Shown: piece by piece, positions 17,543-25,837 of the stretch | Layout of the letters: every line of letters starts with the position of its first letter | Position numbering within the stretch: the stretch's first letter is position 1 | The notes under the pieces: generated by a model | What the model saw: the letters and a program-made list of their open reading frames with translations, nothing else | What the model was told of the DNA's origin: nothing | The model's database searches: none | Origin: Lachnospiraceae bacterium | GTDB taxonomy: Bacteria; Bacillota; Clostridia; Lachnospirales; Lachnospiraceae | Reading direction: 5' to 3' | Length of the DNA stretch: 42,964 nucleotides | Assembly: GCA_022510565.1 (NCBI GenBank) | Contig: JAFLTE010000021.1 | Coordinates: forward strand, 1-42,964 | Position numbers and translations under genes: made by a program

Positions 17543-20500
17543 ATGAAGATTACTTTTGATCACAACACAACGAATCAGAATGTAGACAGGGCAACAACCG
17601 CATATAGGAATACCCAGACGCACAAGACGGAGCGGACGGGTAATTACGCATTAGACATTTCTGGCACAGTTATGGATAACAACGCTTACTCAGGTCACGG
17701 AAAGACCGCAGAAGAGGTTATGCAGGATGCGGGGGTTATTGACGTAGCCACGCAGAGAGACTATATGACAGTTATGTCTAATACTATGTCGGAGGAAGAT
17801 TTTCGTCGTCTGCAAAGAGACGGTTATCATCCGGGTGACATGGATGTGCGAGAGGTTGTTACCATTGTCGATAAAATTAAGGCGGAGCTTATAAAAGGCG
17901 GCGCAAATATTGTCGGGTACACGGATGATTTGGACGCGGAGACGCTTAAGCAGATTACGGGAAGCGAGACTTTTGCGAGGGAGCTTTGTAAGCAGTTTAA
18001 AGAGCATGATATTCCGGTCACGGAAGAGAATGTGCTGAATGCCAAGCAGGCTTACGATAAGGCGAGCAAGCTGCAGACTCCTGAGGACGGTACCGTGAAA
18101 TATATGGTGGAAAACCGTATGGAGCCTACGGTAGACGAATTGTATCGCGCCGGATACAGCTCTACTTCCGATAACAGACAGAGCCACGGATACTATGCCG
18201 CAGATGCGGGTGGTTATTACGCTAAGAAAGCGGAGGAGTATCACTGGGATCAGTTACAGCCGCGGATGGAGAAAGTGTTGGAGGAAGCCGGACTGGAAGT
18301 CACGGATGAGAATCTGGAGGAGGCGAAGTGGCTGATTGAGTCGGGCATTCCGCTGACAGCCGAGTCTGTAGGCAGGCTGCACGAGATTCGTCAGGTTGAG
18401 ATGCCGCAGGATGAAGAAAAGATTCTTGCCGCAGTGGCAGCGGCAATCGCGGACGGTAAGAGCGCCGGAAGCGCAAATTTGGCGGACGGCAGAAGCAATC
18501 TGGAGAAAGCGGCCGATTATGTGGAAGCTTATGAAAGCATCAGTGATGAGGCAGTAGATCAAGTCGCTGCCGATGGCAAAGAGCTAAACTTGCGCAACTT
18601 GCAGAAAGCACAGGAACGGATAGAACAATACGGTATCGCGGACGGTACGCCGGAGCAGATTAGTGCCAGGCGGCAGTTGGAAGAAGTCAGACTGATGATG
18701 ACCATAGAGGCGAACCGTAAGCTCTTGGAGAGCGGATATTCCATCGACACTGCGGAATTGGAAGACTTGGTGGAGGCGTTAAAACGTATAGAGGAAGAGC
18801 AGAACAAAGCCCTGTTTAATGAATCCGACGCTGCGGATGCAGCCGACAAAGCACAGTTGTATGCTCAGACACAGCAGAAAACGGCGGAGATTCCTTATCT
18901 GCCGGCGGCGGTTCTGGCCGAGTTCATTTCAGAGGATGAGCTGTTCACACTGGACAGTGTACATACAAACGGTACGGCACTTAAGAACGCGTATGAAGCT
19001 GCCAGAGAGTCCTATGAAACACTGATGACAGCGCCGAGAGCAGATATGGGAGACTCCATTCGCAAGGCTTTCCGCAATGTGGACGATATTCTCACCGATA
19101 TGGGGCTTGAGACGAGCGAGGAAAACCGCAGAGCTGTCCGTATTCTGGGATATAACAGTATGGATATTACCGGGGAAAATCTTGACGCAGTCAAGAAATA
19201 TGATATGGAGTTGCGCCACGCTATGCGCAGGATGACTCCGGCGGTTACGTTACAGATGATTCGTGAGGGCAGAAATCCGCTGAAGATGTCTGTAGAAGAT
19301 TTGAATAAATATTTGGACGACAGTGAAGTACAGACCGCGAATCAGGAAGAGAAGTTCAGTAAATTCCTGTATAAGCTGGAGAAAAATCACAATATCACCG
19401 AGCAGGAGCGGGAAGCATACATCGGTATCTACCGTATGTTCAGGCAGATTGAGAAGACCGACGATGCGGCAGTGGGAAGTGTTTTTCAGGAAGGTGCAGA
19501 GTTTACGTTCAGCAATCTGTTGACCGCTATGCGCAGCACCAGGAAACAAGGTATGGATTATACCGTGGATGATGCCTTTAACGGCGTGGAAGGGGTTGCT
19601 CTGAACAAGACCATTACTGAGCAGATACTAAGCGGCTTTGCCGATGCGGGTATAGGAGATGCTGACGCGCAGAATGCAAGTGCACAGCAGGAGAAACTCG
19701 TAGCAGAGTTTGAGCGGATGCTTGCGGACGAGGAGCTGGAGAGCGCATACCAGAGAGAGCAGATGCAGCAGTACAGTGATTTAAGCGAAGTGGAAGATTC
19801 GGTAATCAGAGAATTGCTGGCGTACAGACAGCCCATTACGATGAATCATCTGAATGCGGCGATGCAGCTTCGGAAAAATTCCAGTATGTTGTTTAAAAAG
19901 CTGAATGATATTGATAAATCTGCCGATAAACATAAGGTAAAGGAAGCAGCTGACCAACTGTTGGATAAACTGACCGATAAGGACAGTGCGACCGAAGCCT
20001 ATGAAAATATGCGGAACACCTTTGACGAAATGTTGGAGGAAGCGCAGGGAGAAAGCATATCTTATCTTGATCTGCGAACCCTGCAAAGCTGCAGTAAGCA
20101 GTTGTCGCTCGCGGGAGGCCTTGCCGGAGAAGAGAACTATCAGATTCCGGTGGAGATTCAGGGCGAGTGGACTGCAATCAATCTTAAGATTATGCACGGC
20201 GGCACCGAGGACGGCAAAGTGACTGCGGTCATGGATGCTACAGGTTACGGACGGGTAACAGCACAGTTTTCTGTAAAAAATCATACCGTATCCGGGGTTA
20301 TTGCCTGTGACACCGAGGACGGAACACTCAGGCTAAGGGAGAGGGAGACGTTTTTGCAGAAAGAGCTTTTTACCGGTATACAGACGACCGGAGAGCCGCT
20401 TAAAGCGGGAAGCATCGCAATCGTATACAGCAAGGAAAGCAACGTGGAAGCTTACGTGCAAGAAGAGCAGTCACAGGGGACACAGATTGACACGGCAGAC

Positions 20501-20545
20501 TTATACAGAATCGCTAAGGCGTTTATCACTTCTGTAGCGGCATAA
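17543..20545 (+). CDS. large DUF6240-type protein of a flagellar block
   Basis: A 1000-residue, mostly helical, hydrophilic protein without signal peptide or membrane segment. It consists of many short helix pairs with recurrent phrasing: EENVLNAKQAYDKA, DENLEEAKWLIESGIPLTAESV, EENRRAVRILGYNSMDITGENL. These look like a degenerate repeat of about 60-100 residues. The C-terminal ~130 residues are strand-rich. I associate it with the DUF6240 family found next to flagellar genes in Clostridia, by memory rather than search. The start is ATG 17543 after TTGGAG. It lies 13 nt before a flagellin gene, after a sigma-28-type promoter, so it is likely a late flagellar gene. Function unknown; hook-length or cap roles would be guesses. 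Confidence 0.78.
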   Translation: MKITFDHNTTNQNVDRATTAYRNTQTHKTERTGNYALDISGTVMDNNAYSGHGKTAEEVMQDAGVIDVATQRDYMTVMSNTMSEEDFRRLQRDGYHPGDMDVREVVTIVDKIKAELIKGGANIVGYTDDLDAETLKQITGSETFARELCKQFKEHDIPVTEENVLNAKQAYDKASKLQTPEDGTVKYMVENRMEPTVDELYRAGYSSTSDNRQSHGYYAADAGGYYAKKAEEYHWDQLQPRMEKVLEEAGLEVTDENLEEAKWLIESGIPLTAESVGRLHEIRQVEMPQDEEKILAAVAAAIADGKSAGSANLADGRSNLEKAADYVEAYESISDEAVDQVAADGKELNLRNLQKAQERIEQYGIADGTPEQISARRQLEEVRLMMTIEANRKLLESGYSIDTAELEDLVEALKRIEEEQNKALFNESDAADAADKAQLYAQTQQKTAEIPYLPAAVLAEFISEDELFTLDSVHTNGTALKNAYEAARESYETLMTAPRADMGDSIRKAFRNVDDILTDMGLETSEENRRAVRILGYNSMDITGENLDAVKKYDMELRHAMRRMTPAVTLQMIREGRNPLKMSVEDLNKYLDDSEVQTANQEEKFSKFLYKLEKNHNITEQEREAYIGIYRMFRQIEKTDDAAVGSVFQEGAEFTFSNLLTAMRSTRKQGMDYTVDDAFNGVEGVALNKTITEQILSGFADAGIGDADAQNASAQQEKLVAEFERMLADEELESAYQREQMQQYSDLSEVEDSVIRELLAYRQPITMNHLNAAMQLRKNSSMLFKKLNDIDKSADKHKVKEAADQLLDKLTDKDSATEAYENMRNTFDEMLEEAQGESISYLDLRTLQSCSKQLSLAGGLAGEENYQIPVEIQGEWTAINLKIMHGGTEDGKVTAVMDATGYGRVTAQFSVKNHTVSGVIACDTEDGTLRLRERETFLQKELFTGIQTTGEPLKAGSIAIVYSKESNVEAYVQEEQSQGTQIDTADLYRIAKAFITSVAA

Positions 20546-20558
20546 AGGAGGAAATCAT

Positions 20559-21704
20559 ATGAAAATAAGTTATAACGCGGCGGCAATGTACGCAAATAAT
20601 GCAGCAAATTCAGCGGACAACAGGGTGGCACAGTCATTGAAGAGACTGTCATCCGGTTTGAAGATTACGGCGGCTAAGGATAACCCGTCAGGCTATGCAA
20701 TCGGCAGAAGAATGCATGCACAGATTACGGGTATATCCGTGGCAACTCAGAATTCCAACAGAGGTATTTCCATTATTGAGACGGCAGACGGTGCGTTGAC
20801 GGAAGTACATGAAATGTTGCAGAGAATGAACGAGCTGGCGATTAAGGGTGCGCATGGGGTGCTTACCACAGAGGACCGTGAGATGCTCAATGCTGAGATG
20901 AAGCAGCTGAAAGAGGAAATCACAAGAATTTCTACCGATACGGAATTTAACGGTCAGCCAATCTTAGACGGAAGTTTTGACCTGAGAGGTTATACGGATA
21001 GTCAGATTGCTAAAGTAGATTACTACAGTGACGAAGTACTGGCCAAGGAATATACAATAGATGCGCTGACTGTATATTATAATGAGGACGGCAGCATTGA
21101 TTTGGATAAGACCAAGGCAAGCTTTAAACCCGGTCCGGAGTTCCCCGAGGGAGTGCAAATCACGGAAGTTGGACAGGATAAAGTGGTTATTACGGGAAAT
21201 CAGGATTTTAAGATAACGATTGCTGTTGACTATAGTCAGGTAGACGCCAACAATGAGATTGTCGTTGCGCCGAACAATGGCAAAGCGTTAACCCTTAATA
21301 TTACCGGTATCGGCGCTATGGATATGCAGACCGGCGCTAACGAAGGACAGCAGCTCGCTATCCGTATTCCCACAATTTCTCTGGACAGACTTGGTATAGA
21401 GAGAACTTCTGTAGCTACGAAGGAGGACAGTGACAAGGCTATCGTAGAAATCAAGGGTGCGATTCAGTATGTATCGGATGCACGAAGCAGATTGGGAGCT
21501 TATCAGAATCGATTAGAGCACACGGTAAACAATCTGGATGTCAGCAACGAAAATATGACGGCTTCTTATTCCCGTATTATGGATGTGGATATGGCGGAAG
21601 AGATGACGAACTATACGACACAGCAGGTAATTGCCCAGGCAGCAACGTCCCTGCTTGCGCAGGCGAATGAGAGACCTTCTCAGGTGCTTCAGTTATTACA
21701 GTAA
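20559..21704 (+). CDS. flagellin
   Basis: A 381-residue flagellin. The N-terminal D0/D1 region (about 1-145) has SLKRLSSGLKITAAKDNPSGYAIGRRM. The C-terminal D1/D0 region (about 285-381) has RLGAYQNRLEHTVNNLDVSNENMTASYSRI and ends in SLLAQANERPSQVLQLLQ. The middle (about 145-285) is variable and surface exposed. The start reads MKISYNAAAMYANN rather than the common MRINHNIAAL, so it may be a minor or diverged flagellin; other copies may exist outside the window. An AAAGGAGG site precedes the ATG. The fliS gene follows 38 nt later. Confidence 0.94.
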   Translation: MKISYNAAAMYANNAANSADNRVAQSLKRLSSGLKITAAKDNPSGYAIGRRMHAQITGISVATQNSNRGISIIETADGALTEVHEMLQRMNELAIKGAHGVLTTEDREMLNAEMKQLKEEITRISTDTEFNGQPILDGSFDLRGYTDSQIAKVDYYSDEVLAKEYTIDALTVYYNEDGSIDLDKTKASFKPGPEFPEGVQITEVGQDKVVITGNQDFKITIAVDYSQVDANNEIVVAPNNGKALTLNITGIGAMDMQTGANEGQQLAIRIPTISLDRLGIERTSVATKEDSDKAIVEIKGAIQYVSDARSRLGAYQNRLEHTVNNLDVSNENMTASYSRIMDVDMAEEMTNYTTQQVIAQAATSLLAQANERPSQVLQLLQ

Positions 21705-21742
21705 AACATAAACGCAGATTGCCTATATAAAGGAGAGAGGAT

Positions 21743-22219
21743 ATGACTACGGAATTAAAACAAGAGTATACCTTGCGGATTACTCAGGCAAATAAAACGC
21801 AGTTGATTACAATTCTGTACGAGATGGTTTTGCTCTATATCGATGAGGCACAGGAGGCGCTGTCTGCAGATAATAAGATGGAGTTTCGGAGCGCAATCCG
21901 TAAGATTCGTGGATGCATGAACGAACTGACGGCATCCCTGAACTTTGATTATGAATTGGCGCAGAACTTTTTACAGCTTTATCTGTATGTAAACAGAGAG
22001 TTGGTCAAAGCGTCCTCGCATTATGAGAAGGAGAGTCTTGAGCATGTCCGCCTTGTTATCGGGCAGCTTCACAAAGCTTATCAGCAGATTGAGAATCAGG
22101 ACACGTCGGGTCCCGTTATGAGTAATACGCAGACGGTTTACGTCGGACTCACATACGGCAGAAATAACCTGACGGAAAATATTTCGGATTCCGCTTCCAA
22201 CAGAGGTTTCCGGGTATAA
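21743..22219 (+). CDS. fliS: flagellar export chaperone FliS
   Basis: A 158-residue helical protein whose first ~120 residues fit FliS: ITQANKTQLITILYEMVLLYIDEAQEAL at the N-terminus and later helices LNFDYELAQNFLQLYLYVNRELVKAS. FliS binds the C-terminal D0 region of flagellin and prevents premature polymerisation before export, consistent with its place right after the flagellin gene. The last ~40 residues look disordered and are longer than in typical FliS. An AAGGAGAGAGG site precedes the ATG. It ends 4 nt from the convergent DUF2508 gene. Confidence 0.86.
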   Translation: MTTELKQEYTLRITQANKTQLITILYEMVLLYIDEAQEALSADNKMEFRSAIRKIRGCMNELTASLNFDYELAQNFLQLYLYVNRELVKASSHYEKESLEHVRLVIGQLHKAYQQIENQDTSGPVMSNTQTVYVGLTYGRNNLTENISDSASNRGFRV

Positions 22220-22223
22220 TAAA

Positions 22224-22487
22224 TTACAGAAGTTGTGTTTCTTCGGGCAGCAGGTCTTTATCTGCTGCCTGTTCTATTAAATATTTATAACGCTTCAAAA
22301 GAGCGTTCACTTCATAGATGTAGCAGTCGATTAAATCAGGTTCGGTCACATTGTCGAAGTTGGAGTAAGCAATCTCCAAAGCATATCTTGTCTGTGCCAA
22401 TTCTTCATGCAGTGACAATTTCCGGCAGTCCACAATGATGTCTGCATCCACGGAATTATTAGAACTTTGATGGAAAAAAACTTTCAT
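22224..22487 (-). CDS. DUF2508 (YaaL-like) family protein
   Basis: About 87 residues. The pattern LHEELAQTRYALEIAYSNFDNVTEPDLIDCYIYEVNALLKRYKYLI is characteristic of DUF2508 (B. subtilis YaaL), a small helical protein of unknown function. The chosen ATG 22487 starts at MKVFFHQ; an in-frame ATG at 22550 is possible but has no clear ribosome site and would lie over promoter-like sequence. In B. subtilis yaaL sits beside bofA; here the bofA homologue is adjacent but divergent. Confidence 0.8.
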   Translation of the reverse strand: MKVFFHQSSNNSVDADIIVDCRKLSLHEELAQTRYALEIAYSNFDNVTEPDLIDCYIYEVNALLKRYKYLIEQAADKDLLPEETQLL

Positions 22488-22612
22488 ATCTCTACCATAC
22501 CTTTCCATAGTCTTTATTAAAGTATAGGTAAAATTTGGATAAATATTCATGGAATATTAGCAGGACATGGGGCATATCTTATTAGCAGACAAGACTGTTT
22601 AAGAGGTGTCAT

Positions 22613-22885
22613 ATGGGAAATGCAGGTGGAATGCTGGCGATTTTGGCTGTGTGCACAGTCGTACTGATTATCGGTGCCATGGGAAGAAAAGTGGAGTGGG
22701 TGGTTAACTTTATTCTGCGGGCGGTTATGGGAACCATCGGAATATATTTTCTAAATTATTTGTTTGCACAAAGACAGATTGCCATTGCGGTCGGAATTAA
22801 TCCACTCACAATTTTGACATCCGGGTTCCTTGGATTTCCGGGGGTTATGGTACTTTACGGAATACATTTTTTTAAAATGTTGTAG
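22613..22885 (+). CDS. bofA: BofA family protein (pro-sigma-K processing inhibitor-like)
   Basis: A 90-residue protein with two or three hydrophobic segments (about 7-24, 31-50, 65-88) and the family motif LGFPGVMVLYGIHFF at the C-terminus. In B. subtilis BofA inhibits the SpoIVFB protease that activates sigma-K during sporulation. Whether this organism sporulates cannot be told from the window. The ATG follows AAGAGGTGTCAT. It lies directly before the Tad operon but is separated by about 200 nt and a separate promoter, so it is probably not part of it. Confidence 0.85.
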   Translation: MGNAGGMLAILAVCTVVLIIGAMGRKVEWVVNFILRAVMGTIGIYFLNYLFAQRQIAIAVGINPLTILTSGFLGFPGVMVLYGIHFFKML

Positions 22886-22921
22886 ACTTTTCACAAAAAA
22901 TATTTTTTCACAAAATATGTC

Positions 22922-22950
22922 TGGACAAGACAAAAAAAGCTGTTTATAAT
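22922..22950 (+). promoter_or_regulatory. promoter of the Tad pilus operon
   Basis: TGGACA (22922-22927) and perfect TATAAT (22945-22950) with a 17-nt spacer. The transcript would have a leader of about 135 nt before the first gene. I see no riboswitch pattern in it. Confidence 0.72.
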
Positions 22951-23089
22951 TCAATTCACAACAACTCAAGAAATTCTGTGTGAGACATTTTTTTCATATA
23001 GTGTTTCACTCTATTGCCGGACGGCATCGGGAAATTCATTCCACGTATTTCATTGAGTCAGATTAATTTTATCATGTGGAGGTGATTTT

Positions 23090-23617
23090 ATTGGACTGAG
23101 TTACTATCAATCTCTGTTACTTTTACTGTTGTTATTTTCGGTGCTTACAGATCTTAAAACTGACCGCATTCCTAATGGATTCGTTCTGCTCGGCATCGTA
23201 ATCGGTGTTTTGGGCAGTCTATGGCATGGTTCTGATATCAGGCATATAGTTGTCTCCATGCTTCTTGCATTTCTGCTTTTATATCCGCTGTTTATGATTG
23301 GTGCGATGGGTGCCGGTGATATTAAGGTGCTTATAATGATTGGCAGTTTCGTGGAGGTAAAGGAATTGATTGCAATTATAATCATGTCATTTGTGATTGG
23401 TGCTGTATGTTCTTTCGTTAAACTTTTGGTAGAGCACAACGGCAGGGAGAGGTTATATTATTTTCTTTCATATGTATCGGATGTAACGCGGACGCGGCAG
23501 TGGAAGATATACGGAGAACATACGGTACAGGATTATAAGCAGTATCGCAGAAACAAGATACATTTTACAGTTCCGATCTTGTTCAGCGTAGTACTGCGAA
23601 CAGGAGGTGTGATTTGA
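23090..23617 (+). CDS. tadV: prepilin peptidase, A24 family (TadV/CpaA-like)
   Basis: About 175 residues, an integral-membrane aspartyl protease that cleaves Flp-type prepilins. The two A24 catalytic aspartates are in TDLKTDRIPN (near residue 21) and GAMGAGDIK (near residue 78). The best start is ATT 23090: it lies 7 nt after a near-perfect GGAGGTGAT ribosome site and supplies the hydrophobic segment before the first Asp. The overlapping TTG at 23091 hits a stop after two codons, and the in-frame TTG at 23129 has no ribosome site and truncates the first helix. The C-terminus is longer than usual, with a basic stretch. First gene of the Tad operon; overlaps tadZ by 4 nt. Confidence 0.88.
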   Translation: MGLSYYQSLLLLLLLFSVLTDLKTDRIPNGFVLLGIVIGVLGSLWHGSDIRHIVVSMLLAFLLLYPLFMIGAMGAGDIKVLIMIGSFVEVKELIAIIIMSFVIGAVCSFVKLLVEHNGRERLYYFLSYVSDVTRTRQWKIYGEHTVQDYKQYRRNKIHFTVPILFSVVLRTGGVI

Positions 23618-24627
23618 ATCATAAGATTTTTGCAATCTGCGATACAGAAGAGGCTTATGCGCTCAGACTGACGGAGTATATGTTGGAACGGGTCAGGCTT
23701 CCGTATACGTTACATTTATTCACGCAAGTGGAAGAACTGCAGAAATTTGTACAGCAGAAAAAGATAGAGATCTTGCTCATCGCGGAGAGTGCATTGAGAA
23801 TGCTGCGCGAAGAGTATATCAGGCAGCAAGCGGCACAAATTTTTGTTTTGCTGGAAAACGATATGTCCGGGCGAGAGGATATGTACTGCATTAGTAAATT
23901 TCAGAGCCCGGACAAGATAGTGGAGGCGCTGTCCGAATCAATTACAGATCTGCCTGACTTAAGTCTTGGTGAAGTCATACTTGATACGGCAGTAAAAATA
24001 ATCGGTATCTACTCTCCTGTCAAAAGGTGCCTGCAAACGTCTTTTGCGTTGACCATGGGACAGATCCTTGCAAAAGAGCACAGAACACTGTACATCAATT
24101 TTGAAATTTATTCGGGATTCGGTCAGATGCTCAAACGGGAATTCTCCATGGATATAATGGATCTTATGTATTATTTTCGATGTGCCAGAGACAAGCTGCC
24201 GCTCCGATTGCCTTCCATTATACAGAATATCAATGGCCTGGATTACATACCACCCGTACAGTCTTTTACAGGTGTGCGGGAAGCAAGCGGAAGCCAATGG
24301 TGGGATTTGTGTGAATACATAGCCGGAATCGGACAGTATGAATATATTATTCTGGATCTTGATGACAGCATGGATGGACTTTTTGATCTACTGCATAAAT
24401 GCTATAAGATATACACGATTACGAAGGAAGACAGTTTTGCGGTAGCCAAAATCAACCAGTATGAGCAGATTTTGAAGTTCAATGAACTGGAGGAAATTGC
24501 GGACAAGACCGTAAAGTGCCGTTTTCCAACGTTTAAGGAGGTTCCCGTCAACTTGCAACTAATGACTCATGGGGAGCTGGCGAGTTATGTGAAAGCGATT
24601 GTGAGAGAGGATTTGTATGGAGAGTAA
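23614..24627 (+). CDS. tadZ: TadZ/CpaE-like pilus assembly protein with eroded P-loop
   Basis: A 337-residue protein: an N-terminal receiver-like domain (about 1-110) and a MinD/ParA-like domain (about 125-330). At the Walker A position the sequence is IIGIYSPVKRCLQTSFAL; the expected Gly residues and catalytic Lys of KGGxGKT are missing. The switch region YEYIILDLDDSMDGLFDLL is also altered. TadZ positions the Tad machine, often at the pole. A structure of TadZ from Eubacterium rectale is known to have an atypical ATPase domain, so divergence is a trend in the group, but this copy looks further degraded. The start is TTG 23614 after AGGAGG, overlapping the previous stop. Confidence 0.85.
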   Translation: MNHKIFAICDTEEAYALRLTEYMLERVRLPYTLHLFTQVEELQKFVQQKKIEILLIAESALRMLREEYIRQQAAQIFVLLENDMSGREDMYCISKFQSPDKIVEALSESITDLPDLSLGEVILDTAVKIIGIYSPVKRCLQTSFALTMGQILAKEHRTLYINFEIYSGFGQMLKREFSMDIMDLMYYFRCARDKLPLRLPSIIQNINGLDYIPPVQSFTGVREASGSQWWDLCEYIAGIGQYEYIILDLDDSMDGLFDLLHKCYKIYTITKEDSFAVAKINQYEQILKFNELEEIADKTVKCRFPTFKEVPVNLQLMTHGELASYVKAIVREDLYGE

Positions 24628-25837
24628 ACAAAAACGCAGGCAGCAGCTTAAAGAAAAACTGGAGGCAAATATTGATTATTCCCTAGAGCATTCTGATGAA
24701 CAGATGCAGGAACTGATTGATGAAGTGCTGGTCAGAGAGAGCAAAGAAGTACCCATGACCTTGGCAGAGCGTAATAAGCTTCGCAAAGAGCTGTTTTATG
24801 CAATCCGTAAACTGGATGTTCTACAGGAATTAGTGGATGATCCACATATTACGGAAATTATGATCAACGGTCCAGACTGTATCTTTATAGAGCGGGATGG
24901 TCAACTGTTTCAAAGTGAGTTGCGATTCGACAGTCAGGAGAAGTTGCAGAATATCATTCAGCAGATTGTGTCGGACTGCAACAGAGTAGTCAACGAGGCC
25001 TCGCCGATTGTCGATGCAAGACTTCGCAACGGAGCCCGTGTGAACGTGGTGCTTAGCCCCGTTGCACTAAACGGGCCGATTGTGACGATACGAAGATTTC
25101 CCGATAAGCCGATTATGATGGAAGATTTGGTTGCATTCGGTTCCGTCACTGAGGAAGTATGCGACTGGTTGAGCAAATTGGTGCGTGCGAAATATAACAT
25201 TTTTATCAGCGGCGGAACAGGTTCGGGGAAAACCACTTTTTTGAATGCGTTGTCATACTTTATTCCGAAGGAGGAGCGGATTATCACCATAGAAGACAGT
25301 GCCGAGCTGCAGATTCTAGGTATCCCCAATCTGGTGCGCATGGAGACGCGTAACGCTAATGTGGAAGGCTGTAAGGAGATTACGATCAGGGATTTGATTA
25401 AGACCTCGCTGCGTATGCGGCCGGACCGCATTATCGTCGGTGAAGTCAGGGGAGGAGAAGCCTTCGATATGATGCAGTGCCTGAATACAGGACACGATGG
25501 TTCCATGTCTACGGGACATGCCAACAGTTCCAAGGATATGTTAAGCCGTTTGGAAAATATGATTTTGATGGGAATGGAGATACCCCTTACGGCAATCAAG
25601 CAACAGATTGCCTCCGGAATCGATATTATCGTACATTTAGGGCGGCTTCGGGACAAGTCCCGCAAGGTGTTGGAAATCGTGGAAGTGCAAGGATTTGCGG
25701 AAGGCGAAATTATAATGAAGCCACTGTATGAGTTTGTGGAAACGGGCGAAGATGCACAGGGAAGAGTACTGGGATCTATGCAGAAGAGGGGAGAATTAAC
25801 CTATGTCGAGAAATTACAGTTTGCCGGATTACAATGA
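24617..25837 (+). CDS. tadA: TadA/CpaF-type secretion ATPase
   Basis: The 406-residue hexameric traffic ATPase powers Flp pilus extension. Motifs in order: N-terminal helical region, VNEASPIVDARLRNGARVN, Walker A GGTGSGKTTFLNAL (about 195-208), Asp box IITIEDSAEL, Walker B RIIVGEVRGGEA (about 273-284), and His box GHDGSMSTGHANS. All catalytic residues are present. It overlaps tadZ upstream by 11 nt and tadB downstream by 35 nt, indicating translational coupling. Length is normal for the family, without the long N-terminal extension of CpaF. Confidence 0.96.
   Translation: MESKQKRRQQLKEKLEANIDYSLEHSDEQMQELIDEVLVRESKEVPMTLAERNKLRKELFYAIRKLDVLQELVDDPHITEIMINGPDCIFIERDGQLFQSELRFDSQEKLQNIIQQIVSDCNRVVNEASPIVDARLRNGARVNVVLSPVALNGPIVTIRRFPDKPIMMEDLVAFGSVTEEVCDWLSKLVRAKYNIFISGGTGSGKTTFLNALSYFIPKEERIITIEDSAELQILGIPNLVRMETRNANVEGCKEITIRDLIKTSLRMRPDRIIVGEVRGGEAFDMMQCLNTGHDGSMSTGHANSSKDMLSRLENMILMGMEIPLTAIKQQIASGIDIIVHLGRLRDKSRKVLEIVEVQGFAEGEIIMKPLYEFVETGEDAQGRVLGSMQKRGELTYVEKLQFAGLQ

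Noticed and set aside
22246..22269. GGCAGCAG/CTGCTGCC hairpin as the fliS terminator
   Set aside because: It lies inside the convergent DUF2508 coding region and has no T-run; may act weakly but is not supported.
22951..23089. Cyclic di-GMP riboswitch in the Tad operon leader
   Set aside because: The conserved GEMM core sequences are not present on inspection.
23129..23617. TTG 23129 as start of the Tad prepilin peptidase
   Set aside because: No ribosome site, and it removes most of the helix before the catalytic Asp; ATT 23090 fits better.
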